Shown here piece after piece: positions 12,066 to 23,590 of a stretch of 60,000 bases of DNA. Source of the DNA: Membranipora membranacea (Eukaryota; Bryozoa; Gymnolaemata; Cheilostomatida; Membraniporidae); NCBI GenBank assembly GCA_914767715.1, contig OU612073.1, positions 12,402,001 through 12,462,000 of the forward strand. The letters are read 5' to 3'. The translations under genes and the position numbers were made by a program. Position 1 is the stretch's first letter. Each line of letters starts with the position of its first letter. Under the pieces are notes generated by a model, which was not told where the DNA came from, did no database searches, and worked only from the letters and a program-made list of their open reading frames with translations.

Positions 12066-12429
12066 TTAAAATTGTGTCATTATCCGCCAATTTTACAACC
12101 ATTAAAACAGTAGTAATATAGTATAATAGTATACACACAGCACGTCAGTTTATGTAAATGGAGACACTTGCATACCAAGTAACATCTGTCATCCACTCTT
12201 GAGCTTCGAGTCAAATATTATTATCTCTTAGGAATAGAACAACTCATGGTACAACTGATACCATGGTAGGCACTCTCTATCTAGAAACTGAGCTTAGGGT
12301 CTGTCGCAAAATTAAAAGCTATAAATTTTGAAAAAAACTTTTGATGAATAATAACACACAGAGTAGGTAACTGACACACATGTCATGAACTCGGATGTTT
12401 TACGTATGTCACAAAAGTGTCAACTCAAA

Positions 12430-12905
12430 TGAGCAAACAATACATAAAAATAAAACCTCTACCGGAAAAGTTATATGCTGTTAGTTTTGTTCGGGTAACA
12501 TCAAAAAGAAAATGTACATATTTGACCACTGGCCAGGAGTTCAACTCAGTGATGAAGAATGGATAACAGGTGTATCTAGGTATGGAAATGTCTCCATCTA
12601 CAGAGACTGACAATGCTGATAACCTCGTTCTCGAGCACACATACTGTTTTAATTATTGTCAGCTTTGCGAATAATGACATTATTGGTCTTGTATATACCT
12701 TTCTTACATGTACACTCACACCTTCTATGTTTTTATTCCCGACTGGCTGTCTCACTGGATATCTATCAAGGCCATCGTTTTATGTTGATACTGTGGAAGC
12801 ATGTGGCGCAAATATTGATACTATTATTGCAATTCTTACCAGGAAGCCCAGGTATTCTATCCATCCAGGCACACAAGGACAACCAGGTAATCTCATCCAG
12901 ATTGC
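12430..12905 (+). repeat. Plus-oriented copy of the upstream region plus a short Gly/Pro tract
   Basis: The block 12540-12800 repeats the sequence found at 13800-14070 and 14270-14530, with shared tracts GAAGAATGGATAACAGG and TTATTCCCGACTG. It continues into a short CCAGG-rich tract at about 12838-12895 that mirrors the 10.9-kb minisatellite. Confidence 0.75.
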
Positions 12906-13039
12906 ACATATATGACCACTTATGGGATCGGACCAAAACCCTGCCTCAATCCCCAATAAGTATCTGTTGAACAGCTTAATTACACTGCACAACAGAGACC
13001 TCTCACTCCAATTGTTGGATTTAGTTGGTGTAAAATCGT

Positions 13040-13560
13040 TTTAAATCTTGTGTCGTATTGATGATCAGAGTTCAAAGTTCAGATCGAAGTTTTTAAAAGT
13101 AAATTTAATAATCGATTCTCAATTAGCATTGCGAGTGGCATAATTTTTAATGGCTAAAAATGGGATGAAAGACCTCAGGCTGCTCTAATTGTAACAATAA
13201 CTCGCAAAGCTGCAGTGCTTTTTGCAAAATAATGATTGGTTTCAGGGTTGTTTCAGGAGCATGACCCCAAAACTCGATCCCATGTATTAAGTGAGGATAA
13301 AAGAAAGCGTAATACAAATCCACCATAACTTTGGTATCAACGTAAGGGCATACAGCTCTCAGCATCCTTAAATTTAGGTTAAGTTTATTTGCTAAAGGCT
13401 TGATATGCGTTTTGAAATTAATTGTAGTCTCTTATGTAAATTTAGTTTCATATTTGTGATCTAAAAGGGACAGACCCGTGGAAATTGCATAATTCCCATC
13501 ACAGTGAGTTTTTCTTGGCGCTTTAAATAAAACATAATGCACAACACTGGGTTTTATCTG
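13040..13560 (-). pseudogene. Non-LTR retrotransposon reverse transcriptase relic (C-terminal part)
   Basis: Minus-strand translation gives a typical post-RT segment of LINE-type elements, with LYYAFFYPHLIHGIEFWG followed by an ILQKAL motif. Weaker upstream similarity extends to about 13560 (LSLLDHKYE, INFKTHIKP) in a disrupted frame. Stops and shifts mark it as dead. The RT catalytic core is not present here. Confidence 0.65.
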
Positions 13561-14100
13561 AGGCCCCACGGCTTGGCATTATTCCCGGGCTACATTAAGT
13601 CATATACGGAAACCGTCTACCAAACCCTTTTATAACATCATTTGAAGGAGTAGGATGTTTCACATTTATGTCACAAAACTGAGTACTCAAATAACAAAAT
13701 AATACCTCCAGAAAGACCTCTACTGGAAAGAAATATGATGTATTTCTGTTCTAGTAACATATGAAGAGGAAAACCTCTACAGAAAATTCGCCTCTAGAGA
13801 AAATGCACATACATGACCACTGGCCACGAGTTCAACTCAGTGATGAAGAATGGATAACAGGTGTATCTAGGTATGGGAATGTCTCCATCTACCTAGACTG
13901 ATAACCTCGTTCTTGAGCACACATACTGTTTTAATGATTGTAAAATTTGTAAATAATGTCACCATTTGTCTTGTATATACCAGTCCTTTCTAACATGTAC
14001 GTTCACTCTTTCTAAGTTTTAATTCCCGACTGACAGTCTCACTGGCTATCCATAAATACCATCGTTGGGTTACATCTGAGGACCAAAAGCTGGGCATTAT
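13560..14100 (+). repeat. Plus-oriented copy of the upstream region
   Basis: It corresponds, reverse-complemented, to 10990-11520 and repeats parts of 12430-12800 and 14160-14530. It lies immediately beyond the reverse transcriptase relic, so an element may have inserted at a copy boundary. Confidence 0.7.
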
Positions 14101-14159
14101 TCATTATATTTAATGAAATAATGATCTTCACCCTAATCTTCGTATATCATCAATAAAAA

Positions 14160-14560
14160 AACCCAACTGGAAAAGTAATATGCTGTTATTTTGTTCGGGT
14201 AACATCGAAAGAGGAAAGCCTTCTCAGAAAATAATATACCTCGAGACATCTAGAGAAAATGCACATGTTTGACCACTGGCCATGAGTTCAACTCAGTAAT
14301 GAAGAATGGATAACAGGTGTATCTAGGTATGGGAATGTCTCCATCTGCATAGACTGACGATGCTGATAACCCCGTTCTCAAGCACACACACTGTTTTAAT
14401 TATTGTCAACTTTGCTTGTGTACACCTTTCTTACATGTACGTTCACTCCTTCTATGTTTTTATTCCCGACTGACTGTCTCACTGGCTATCCATTAATACC
14501 ATCTTTTATGTTGATTTTGAGAAAGCATGTGTTGTGTTAATGGATTGCATTGAACTTTCG
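14160..14560 (+). repeat. Upstream-region copy next to the active promoter
   Basis: The block contains the shared ATGAGTTCAACTCAGTAATG and GAAGAATGGATAACAGG landmarks. It ends about 75 bp before the TATA box at 14636. This is probably the parental position from which the other copies derive, as it is the only one joined to an intact gene. Confidence 0.6.
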
Positions 14561-14635
14561 AAGGCTATTAGAATGTGTTTAATTCATATATACCATATAT
14601 ATGAAACAGTCACAGCCAACCGCCAGAATGAAGCA

Positions 14636-14643
14636 TATAAAAG
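14636..14643 (+). promoter_or_regulatory. TATA box of the Pro-rich/sushi/NHL gene
   Basis: TATAAAAG, a strong consensus. Transcription would start near 14665-14670. The following stretch ends in TCAG|GTAGTT at 14714, giving a short non-coding first exon before the coding exon at 14874. Confidence 0.65.
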
Positions 14644-14666
14644 ACACTACGCTCACTGCTCTACCA

Positions 14667-14714
14667 TCAATAATCAACAGACTTGTCAAGTTGATGTTAC
14701 AAAAGTGGACTCAG
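14667..14714 (+). other. Predicted 5' UTR exon
   Basis: The start is estimated from the TATA box; the end is set by the donor TCAG|GTAGTT. The next acceptor, TTATAG at 14868-14873, lies one base before the coding ATG. The intron is therefore about 160 bp. Confidence 0.5.
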
Positions 14715-14874
14715 GTAGTTATTTATATTTCTAATTAATTTCCTGATTATTCTGCTTGTCTAAATAATACTTTTTAACATTGATCACTGAACACTTACTG
14801 TACAGAAATGTATCATTGCTCTCGTTCTTAATCATCATTATTGAATTTTGACATTTTCGATATTGTGTTATAGA

Positions 14875-17800
14875 ATGACAAGCACAATGATGTACCTGGT
14901 ACTCATAAGTGCAATAATACCTGTGATGGTACTAGATGCTCACAGTTCTGGAAAATTTGGCAAAAAGCCAGTTATCCTCTTCCGTCCAGGCAAGCCAGGA
15001 GGATCACATAAACCCTTCCTTCCAGGAAAACCAGCAGGACCAGTTGGACCCATCCATTCGATCAAACCAGGAGGATCAAGAGGACCATTTTTCCCCAGCC
15101 ATCCAATCAAGCCAGCAAACCCAGTTAGACCCACCCATCCACACAAACCAGGACGACCAGTTGGACCCATCAAGCCAGGCAAACCAGGCAAGTAAACACA
15201 AGAGCAACAGTTTATTTTACTATACTACTTACAAATTTTGTCATTCTTCAGACAAATCATCTGTACAGCACTGTGTCTTGTCTTTCTGCTTCCAATAATT
15301 GCGAACAGTGCAGTGCAAAGGTCAAGCTCTTCAATTGCATCGCTGGTACATTTTGAGATGAAAAACTTGGTTTAAATTTGAAAACAGAGGAGCTGTTGCA
15401 ATTGAAATTATGTAAGGGTAACATTCAGCGTACAGAATGAAGAGTCACATGCTCCTCAAATATACTTGAAGATATTATATTGAAGGTACAAAATAGCTAT
15501 AATGCTACATTAGGTGCGTAGTGAACATTGAGCCACTGTGGTTCCCTGTATCAATATCACCGGTTCGATAATAAAATTGTTTTCTGGTTGATCCAACTTA
15601 TGCTGACAATGTTTTAATGTTTTTTTCGTCATTGGCAGAAATCAGATGTTCAATCTCACTAACAAATCTAGTAAATGGTCAGATCCCAACAGGAGATTTT
15701 GCTGTGGGAAGCGATGCCACATTTACATGTGATGACGGCTTTTTCTTTTATCGGGCTGAAAGCTCAAACGAAATGATACGGACATTCAGCGTGAAATGTC
15801 TCGACACAGGGATGTTTGAGGATGTAGATATCCCACAGTGTTCAGCAGGTTAGTTAGTCGAGTTGAGAAAAAATGTGCAAGTGACCGCTTTCGATCATAT
15901 GCCTTCTTCAGTTGACCATGTTCATGAAACGATTGCAGTTTTGATAATGAAATTCATGACGATCCAATTTATGTTGACAATGTTTTCACTGTTTATTTCA
16001 TAATTGGCAGAAATCAGATGTACAATCGCAGATATGAATCTAGAAAATGGTCAGATCCCAACAGGAGATTTTGCTGTGGGAAGCGATGCCACATTTACAT
16101 GTGATGACGGCTTTTTCTTTGAGCAAGATGAAACCTCAAATGAAATGATACAGGAATTCAGCGTGGAGTGTCTTGAAACAGGGATGTTTGAGGATTTCGA
16201 TATCCCGCAGTGTTCAGGTTAGTTAGTCGAGTTGAGAAAAAATGTGCAAGTGACCGCTTTCGATCATATGCTTCCTCAGTTGACCATGTTCATGAAACGA
16301 TTGCAGTTTTGATAATGAAATTCATGACGATCCAATTTATGTTGACAATGTTTTCACTGTTTCTTTCATTATTGGCAGAAATCAGATGTACAATCGCAGA
16401 TATGAATCTAGAAAATGGTCAGATCCCAACAGGAGATTTTGCTGTGGGAAGCGATGCCACATTTACATGTGATGACGGCTTTTTCTTTGAGCGAGATGAA
16501 ACCTCAAATGAAGTGATACAGGAATTCAGCTTGGAATGTCTTGAAACAGGGATGTTTGAGGATGTTGATATCCCGCAGTGTTCAGGTTAGTTAGATAAAT
16601 TGAATAATAGTTTGCGAGTTCAACAATAGGCTAATTTTAGCGGATCATTTTTATGAAACATTGTTGGTTTTTTTATAATACAAATTGTGTTTCTGTTGAG
16701 ACACATAATGGGAGTGTCTTCAACTTTTTGTTAACTATTGACAGAGGTCAGATGTTCAAACTCATTTGACCGATCAGACCTTGTGATAGTATCAGCGACC
16801 TCAGTCGGCGTCGGTGAATCTATAAGATTTCGTTGTGCATGTGGCTTCAGTCTCCCTGAAAACGAAATTGAGGGAGGAGACGAGGTGTATTCTGTGGAGT
16901 GCCTGGAAACTGGACTTTTGGATACACTTGATGTACCGGTATGCATAGGTATGTTGTCTAAACAGCCTCTAGAGACAAACTAATATAGGTTTTCTAAATA
17001 TGTCTACGGCCAAATTGAGACTTGAGAATAAAGTCTTGGTTTTGATTGGCTTTTTAAATGTTCATCGCATTACTTTCTTTTGTAAAAATGCACATAGTCA
17101 TATATCAGACAAAAGAGATTAGCTGATTTTAGTTTATACCTGTTCTTACAGAGAGTCCTGAAACCTACAATCCTAATGCCTGCACGGATCAGCAGAGTAG
17201 AATACTCCTTGATCGGTGAGCTGCTCTTATTGTATTGAGAAACTCAAGCACATTTGAAACTATATAATGGTGTAAAATTGTATTCCTATAAGATTTTTTT
17301 ATCCCCGAATGCAATTTTTACGGAGTGGCATGAGAGCTGTTTTGCTATCAGAATCCCCAAATCAGATTTCATACGCAAATATGTGCTTGCCAGTCACATG
17401 ACTCAAACTACTCTCTATGAATTGATAATGTATATATACATTTATAAAAGTGTAATGTGTTGTCACCATACAAAACCGATTTTTTTGTTTTATTGCAGAT
17501 TAGAGCGTTCTCAGCAAATAAATTTCGCCTCGTCTACCAGAGGGGTTTCCGTTTTAGAAGAAGATAGAAACAGACCTGGGTACATAATGTATTCTGATAG
17601 AAGTGCACTGCTCACTACCAATGGGACTGAAACAATTGTTATTGCTGGGGTTATAGACCAGTCTGATTCTGTGGATGGGATTGGGTCCGATGCACGTTTC
17701 GATTTTATTAGGGGATTTGCACAGATTGGCGGAGATATTGTGGTTGTTTTGGATTCAAATTGTATCAGGCGTGTCAATAGTGTTTCGGGAGAGACTTCAC

Positions 17801-18587
17801 TCTTAAGTGGGCGCTGCAGAATAAGCGGAAGTATTGATGGTGATGCTAATTCTGCTAGGTTCAGGATGCTAGGTTCTTTAGTAACAGATCAAGCTAACCC
17901 TAGCCAGATTTTGGTTACCGAGCAAGATTCAGGCGTGATCAGAACTGTGGACCTGGAAACTGGAGATGCCGGCACATTCTACCCTGCATCTGGAGAGGAC
18001 AATATCTTGTCCTCATTTTCCCCACGGCATATCTTACAAGGTGATAATGATGACCTTTACATCACAGGTGGAGGTTTTGTAGGAGGAAGCAGTAGAGGAG
18101 CCATTTTCGAGGTAACTTATGAAGATCGTCTTGGAACACTCATCGCAGGGTCATTTAGCGCTGCTGGGATCATGGATGGTACTCTCCTCACCTCTGTCTT
18201 CAATGAGATCATAGGGAAAGTTTTTCTAAGTAACTCCACCCTACTTGTAGCTGACTTCGGGGCTCGCATCATCCGATTGGTCGATTTGGAATCAGACAGG
18301 GTGGTATCCCTGGATCTTTGCTCTGAATGCCTTACTGTACCAGTTCCTATCTCACCTTTAGCCGGGCCCTTCTCTCTCCTTGTCACTGATGATTCACTGT
18401 ACGTGGGGACCGCTTCCGGCATCGTACAGTTTCTTCGTAAGTACCTTATTGTTATTTGATGCATCACTTTTGTTAAAGATAGTTATATCAAATGATTATT
18501 AATTATTGACTCATTATGATGTTAAGCCCTCACATTTTTGGTTGGTAGTTACTCACAGTTTCAATCTCATATTTTTCAGTACCATAG
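14875..18587 (+). CDS. Secreted Pro-rich, four-sushi, NHL-propeller protein, 8 coding exons
   Basis: Exons are 14875-15187, 15639-15848, 16011-16217, 16379-16585, 16745-16948, 17152-17215, 17499-18436 and 18580-18587, giving 716 aa. Exon 1 encodes a signal peptide (YLVLISAIIPVMV) and about 22 triplets, most with Pro in third place. Exons 2-5 each encode one sushi/CCP-like module: four Cys, F.C..GF, phase 1-1. The usual Trp is missing. Exon 6 is a linker. Exon 7 encodes an NHL-type beta-propeller of about 310 residues with repeats such as SARF and CIRRV. Exon 8 supplies two residues and the stop. Exon 1 joins in phase only through a GC donor (CCAG|GCAAGT); with the nearby GT site the frame breaks. 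Likely a secreted adhesion or recognition protein. Function is inferred from domains only. Confidence 0.8.
15188..15638 (+). other. Candidate GC-AG intron (intron 1)
   Basis: The donor CCAG|GCAAGT fits the strong consensus required of GC donors and leaves phase 1, matching the phase-1 start of the sushi exon. The competing GT site two codons later leaves phase 2. The acceptor is ATTGGCAG. Copies of this intron occur at several places in the window. Confidence 0.5.
15639..16585 (+). repeat. Tandem sushi exon triplication with flanking introns
   Basis: The exon starts are 372 and 368 bp apart (15639, 16011, 16379). The second and third exons differ at only a handful of bases, and the intron sequences between them are also nearly the same. 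The duplicated unit was therefore exon plus intron. The fourth sushi exon (16745) is an older, diverged copy. Confidence 0.9.
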
Positions 18588-18635
18588 CTGGAACAATAAG
18601 AATCACCACACAGCCAACATGTAGAGAACACAGAA

Positions 18636-19290
18636 CAAGCTTGAGGATTTCTCTCTGTTGCTGAAACTTGAACGAAACGAAATTAACTTTACAATGTTTT
18701 GTTTTTTTGCGTTAAAACAATAAACTTGCTAACTTGAAAGCAACACTTTTGATAATTTGAAGCCTAAACATGCATTTTGATAAAAAGCCTACTGTGTACG
18801 TCAAGATCTATTATAAGATCTTCCTTGTGTTTTTACCATCTCTCTTTCTAACACACAAAGGAAGCTAATCTAATAAAACCATATTATACAGTAAAAATAC
18901 ATTTGGCAGTTATGTATGGCCATGATCATGTTGCCAGTTTTTGCCAGACTCCCCATGTACTCATACCTTCACATCAAATATACATTCAAAGAAAAACAAA
19001 TTTACAAATTACGCACTTCAATCGACTTCTACTGATCAAACTACTCGTGACAAGCCCAAACAAGTTTGATGATTTCTCTCTGTTGCTGAAATTTTAAAGA
19101 AACGAAATGAACTTTACAATGTTTTATTTTTTTGCGCTAAACAATAACCTTGTTGGTCTGAAAAAAAACACTATTGATTACCTGAAGTCTAAACATGCGT
19201 TTTTAGAGAAAGCACACTGTGTATGTCAAGATGTATGATGAGGTCTTTCTTGTATTTTTACCATCTCTCTTTTTATTACACAAAAGAAGT
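18636..19290 (+). repeat. Tandem duplication of the 3' UTR region
   Basis: 18636-18870 and 19046-19290 are diverged copies sharing GATTTCTCTCTGTTGCTGAA and CTTTACAATGTTTT. The polyadenylation hexamer is altered in the second copy. The duplication begins just past the last coding exon, so it copies only the non-coding 3' end. Confidence 0.75.
18719..18724 (+). promoter_or_regulatory. Polyadenylation signal of the NHL gene
   Basis: AATAAA about 130 bp after the stop at 18587. Confidence 0.6.
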
Positions 19291-19369
19291 TATTCAAGAA
19301 AGATAAAAACTAAAACAAAAAAACATAATACATTTCCAATAGAGGTCTTTTTGGACATATTAATTTGTT

Positions 19370-19830
19370 ATTTGAGTACACAGTTTGGTTATATATGTGA
19401 AACACCCGACTCCTTCAAATAATGTTATACAAGGATTTGCATGAAGGTCTTTGGTTGATTAAATCTTGCCAAGGATTAATGCAAAGCTGTAGGGCCTCAG
19501 ATGTAACCAAATGTTGCACAAGGGAGATGATTCCTATCCGTTTGCCTACACATATAAAGCTCTCCACTTTTACCAATGACTCCTTGCTATAATACTGATG
19601 GGTTGGTGCATGGAAGCACTGTGGCTTATTTTCACTGAAACCTAATAATATTTTAGCTATCTTGTCCCCTTAGTACAAAAATAGTTGCAGCAGCACCTCT
19701 GTTTTCATATTCAAAGTAAACTTTTTACCTTGCAATTGGACTGAACATGCTTGCCTCATTATCATAGAAAAATAATATCTTGCGCTCTGTGTTTTAGCTT
19801 TGGGTTAGTTTGCCTGGTTTGCCTGGTTGG
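19370..19830 (-). repeat. Minus-oriented copy of the intron-1 region
   Basis: It parallels 11385-11930 closely, with shared GGGCCTCAGATGTAACCAA and CGTTTGCCTACACATATAAA. It runs into a Gly/Pro minisatellite at its high-coordinate end, as the 11.4-12.0 kb copy does. Confidence 0.75.
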
Positions 19831-20105
19831 ATTGGGATGCCTGGTCGTTATGGCTTGCCTGTATTGATAGTTATACCTGGTTATCCTGGTTTGCCTGGAT
19901 ACTAAGTTGTCCTGGATGCACTGGATGACCAGGTTACCCCATTCATCCAGTCAAGTCAGGATGACCAGGTATCCCAATCAATCCAGGCAAGCCATAACGA
20001 CCAGGTGGACTCATCAATCCAGGCAATCAAGGAAACCAGGTAACCCATATTATCCAGTCCATCCAGGATGACCAGGTATCCCCATCAATCAAGGCATCGA
20101 ATGAA
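19805..20105. repeat. Head-to-head collagen-like minisatellite
   Basis: The left half (to about 19920) has CCTGG-type units and the right half CCAGG-type units, so the array is an inverted repeat of the same 36-bp family. Neither arm holds a long clean frame. It is a likely hairpin or recombination product. Confidence 0.65.
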
Positions 20106-20149
20106 GAAAGCCTCCTCAGAAAATATACCGGTAGATAAAGTGCACATAT

Positions 20150-20620
20150 TGGACCACTGGCTATGAGTTCAAGTTAAAGAATATAGATAACAGGTTTAAC
20201 TAGGTATAGGAGTGTCTTCATCTACATAGACAAATATGCTCATAACCCCGTTCTCGAGCACACATACTGTTTTTACGATAGTTACCTTGGCAAATAATCC
20301 AGGCAAGCCAGGACGACCAGGTATACCCAACCATCCAGGCAAACAAGGACGCCCAGGTATTCCGACTGACAATGCAAATCAGGCTAGTTAACCCAAGGCG
20401 TTAATACACAGCATAAGCGAGTTTTATTTCATGGTTATTCCAAGATTGTCATTCTGCAGTCCCCTCCCTTTTCACCTTCAATAGTTGAAACAGTGCAACG
20501 CAAAGGATTAGATCTATAATTGCATCACTGGAACAAAGCAATTTAAAAACTTTGTTTCAAATTTGGAAATATATATAAAGCAATATTATAGCAAGGAGTC
20601 ATTGATGGAAGTAGAGAGCA
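20150..20620 (+). pseudogene. Plus-oriented fragment of promoter region, leader and intron 1
   Basis: 20150-20290 matches the upstream repeat. About 20294-20391 is a short in-frame Gly/Pro tract (GKPGRPGIP and similar) ending in TAA. 20395-20620 matches intron 1 of the 14875 gene. No signal peptide, promoter or sushi exon follows, so this is a broken copy. Its tract keeps Gly in first position more strictly than the live gene. Confidence 0.6.
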
Positions 20621-20624
20621 TTAT

Positions 20625-23001
20625 TATATGTGGTGAGTAAACGGATAGTAGGAATTTTCTCCATTGTCCAATTCTTGGACACATCGGAGGCCCATGCTGA
20701 CCTTAACCCAAATCCATAAATCTGAGCTTTTTCTGTCATCTGAAACTTTTTCCCTTGCTTTCATCATCTTTTAACTAGAGAAACGAGCACTTCCAAAATA
20801 GAATAAGGTTAAAGGGCAACCAAGGTTTTGCAGCAATGCATTAGTGGGTATCAAATAATGTGCTAGGCAGCATCAATCTTTTGTGACCTCTTCAAAATTC
20901 AGATTTACGATAAAGAGCCACTTATCACTATCTAACTGATTGAACCGGATGAGCAAGATACTTAAATATCTTTGTTAGTTTGACCAAGGAGCATTGAATT
21001 CCATATCTGAATAGCATCATTAGCTTTCTTTTGCAAAACAATGGGCATGCAAAAAAAGCCAGTCCTAGTGGCAATCTAGAAATGCCCAAAATCATCGACG
21101 CTGAAGGTTTTTTATCACTGTTTGCAGTTTTGTAGACGAGACAATTATCAAGGCTATGTTATTCATGCTAGTAGGGACATCCAATCGAATCAATGATTGA
21201 TCAGTCCCTGTGTTTAGTGTTCTCACTGTATAAGGTTATGTTAATATTTCCGTTCCATGAGTAGAATTTAATTAAGTGCCAAGGAGTAGTCGTTAGTTTG
21301 ACTTTTTGATTCTTCTTCTGATTTCATGTGATCAGGGAGAATCCCTGATGTGATTATTTGTCCGTTTGGCATATTTAGCTTAGCAAATTAAGACTGGCTG
21401 GAGTGAAGTACATTTACTCTGAATCTAGCATTGTGATCGCATGACCAATAGACCGATAGAATCAAGTCAGACAACTCTTATTTAATCAGAACTTAAAACT
21501 ATAGCAATTTCTTTTCAAGTAGTCCTCTCTTGTCAAATGGATTGACTCAGGCTGTCCCCACAATTTCAACTGGACACATTATTTTTTAAATATTGCATAC
21601 ATGTACAGCAATTCAAATTTATATCTTGTGTGGGATTGGAAGGAGGAGATAACGATCTCACTTGCTTATTTTCCTGGTGTTGAAGTAGTCTCCTCTCTAT
21701 AATACATAACTCCCGATATTAGGATGTAACACGCATTATCTCCCCCTCCTGAGGTGATATAGAGGCTGGATATTTTGATCTGCTAACCAGCTACTGCTTT
21801 AACGTGATAACTTAGCATCAACCACTACTGGGGCACTCTGCACATGTGAGAACTGTTGAGGCATACGTTCGTCTCTGCAGCATAGGGCTTGAACTAATTC
21901 ACCTAGTCTGAGTACCAAAATTGGGAAAACAATGGAAACCCATAATTTAGAAATATTTGGGCATAAATGGAACACTGATTTTGATATCTCATAACCTTGA
22001 ACCCTGGGAGTTGTTTTTCTTGATAGAAGGCAGCGCCACCACCGCTGTGCTGCAGAGATAGACTATGTCACAAGGTTATCCTGCAGGCAGAGTGCTACTG
22101 GGGTGGTATATAGATATTGGTGATGCTAAAATGATATAACTTGATAACTTGGTATCTTCCACCAAAAGGGTTTAGAGTGATTGGGAATTTTCCTCAGTTG
22201 GTAAAAAGACCGCCTGAGGCTGATCAGCTGTCTGTTAGTTCACTATATGAGATATCCTTGGACCTTTCACTCTTGATTTGGTATAGTGAAGTATAGCTTA
22301 ATGCTGAACTGCTAACAGTTAATTCGCTATATATGGTTCCTTGTTCCTTCCCAATCCCATAAGTGTTTTAACGATTGCCTGATGATGAACTGCTCGATGC
22401 GGACCCTAAACTGGTTTAAGCTGCTGACTAGCAATACACAATCTAAGAATAACCCAGAATGCAATGATCTCGAATTGGTGGAATCAGGGTACTAACCCAG
22501 AAGAGCTTAAGCCAACATAGACGGCTTAACATCATTATCTCAGTTATTGTGCATATGAAGCTCCTTCAATAACACTATGCGTGTCAGCGGACATGTACAA
22601 CCGGCCATATATTCATATGTCCTTCCTGTCGGAATGCCAAAGCACCAAGACATGAAGAGTGTGATATGAAAGGAAACAACTGCTGGAATGAAGGGCTGCC
22701 ATAGCCTGAGTAAGACATTATAGTAGGCCAGTTACCAAAATAAGGTATAAAGGGGGTATCGGAGTTGTGCTCTTTCAACATGAGGGAGGACAACTCAACT
22801 CTACCTAAAACAGTACGACAGTTCATCTTAACCATGGGATTGTGCCTCCTTCGAACATTTTGGCATTTTGCATTTAGCATTTCTGTGCCTTAAGCATGTG
22901 GTTTTTTGTAATGTTGCTCCTGATTTCCACACTGAACGATAGAGAGTGACTAAATTCACTTAGCACGATTAACACACCAGTTTGGTGTGACGACCAAAGG
23001 T
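20625..23001. other. No gene; repeats only
   Basis: A solo end of the TTAA-flanked MITE family lies at 20809-20890. An imperfect inverted pair of segments lies around 21800-21900 and 22050-22170. An 98-codon minus frame at 22584-22880 shows no recognisable motif. Confidence 0.45.
20809..20895. mobile_element. Truncated copy of the TTAA MITE
   Basis: It starts TTAA then AGGGCAACCAAGG and is homologous for about 85 bp to the reverse complement of the right end of the complete element at 36303-36679. The other end is missing. Confidence 0.65.
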
Positions 23002-23129
23002 CAATCAATTCTTGTAATTAGGAGCATGTCCATGTAAGGTACTCATACTAGATTACTCAGCTAACAATCACATATACATGATACACATGATATTGGTGAG
23101 GTCACAATGTCAGCATGGTTAGTACCTGT

Positions 23130-23370
<241 letters not shown>

Positions 23371-23479
23371 ATATTGAGACATTTACCTGCTACTTTACTA
23401 TTCAGATGCAGGAGCCAGAGACACATGCGTAGAATTATGCTCAGAGAAGTAGGTTATATTCTAAAGCTTTTTTTATGAA

Positions 23480-23485
23480 TTTATT
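23480..23485 (-). promoter_or_regulatory. Polyadenylation signal of the cysteine-rich peptide gene
   Basis: AATAAA on the minus strand, about 105 bp after the stop codon at 23591. Confidence 0.6.
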
Positions 23486-23590
23486 TTGCGATGGAAGGAT
23501 GGAAATGAAAAGTAACTGTTATTTGCTGTGTTATGTATGCTCAAACCTTTAACATAGTTTCAGTTTTAAACTTTTTCACATTCACATCAA

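Noticed and set aside
22584-22880. 98-codon minus-strand frame
   Set aside because: No motif or splice support; the surroundings are repeats.
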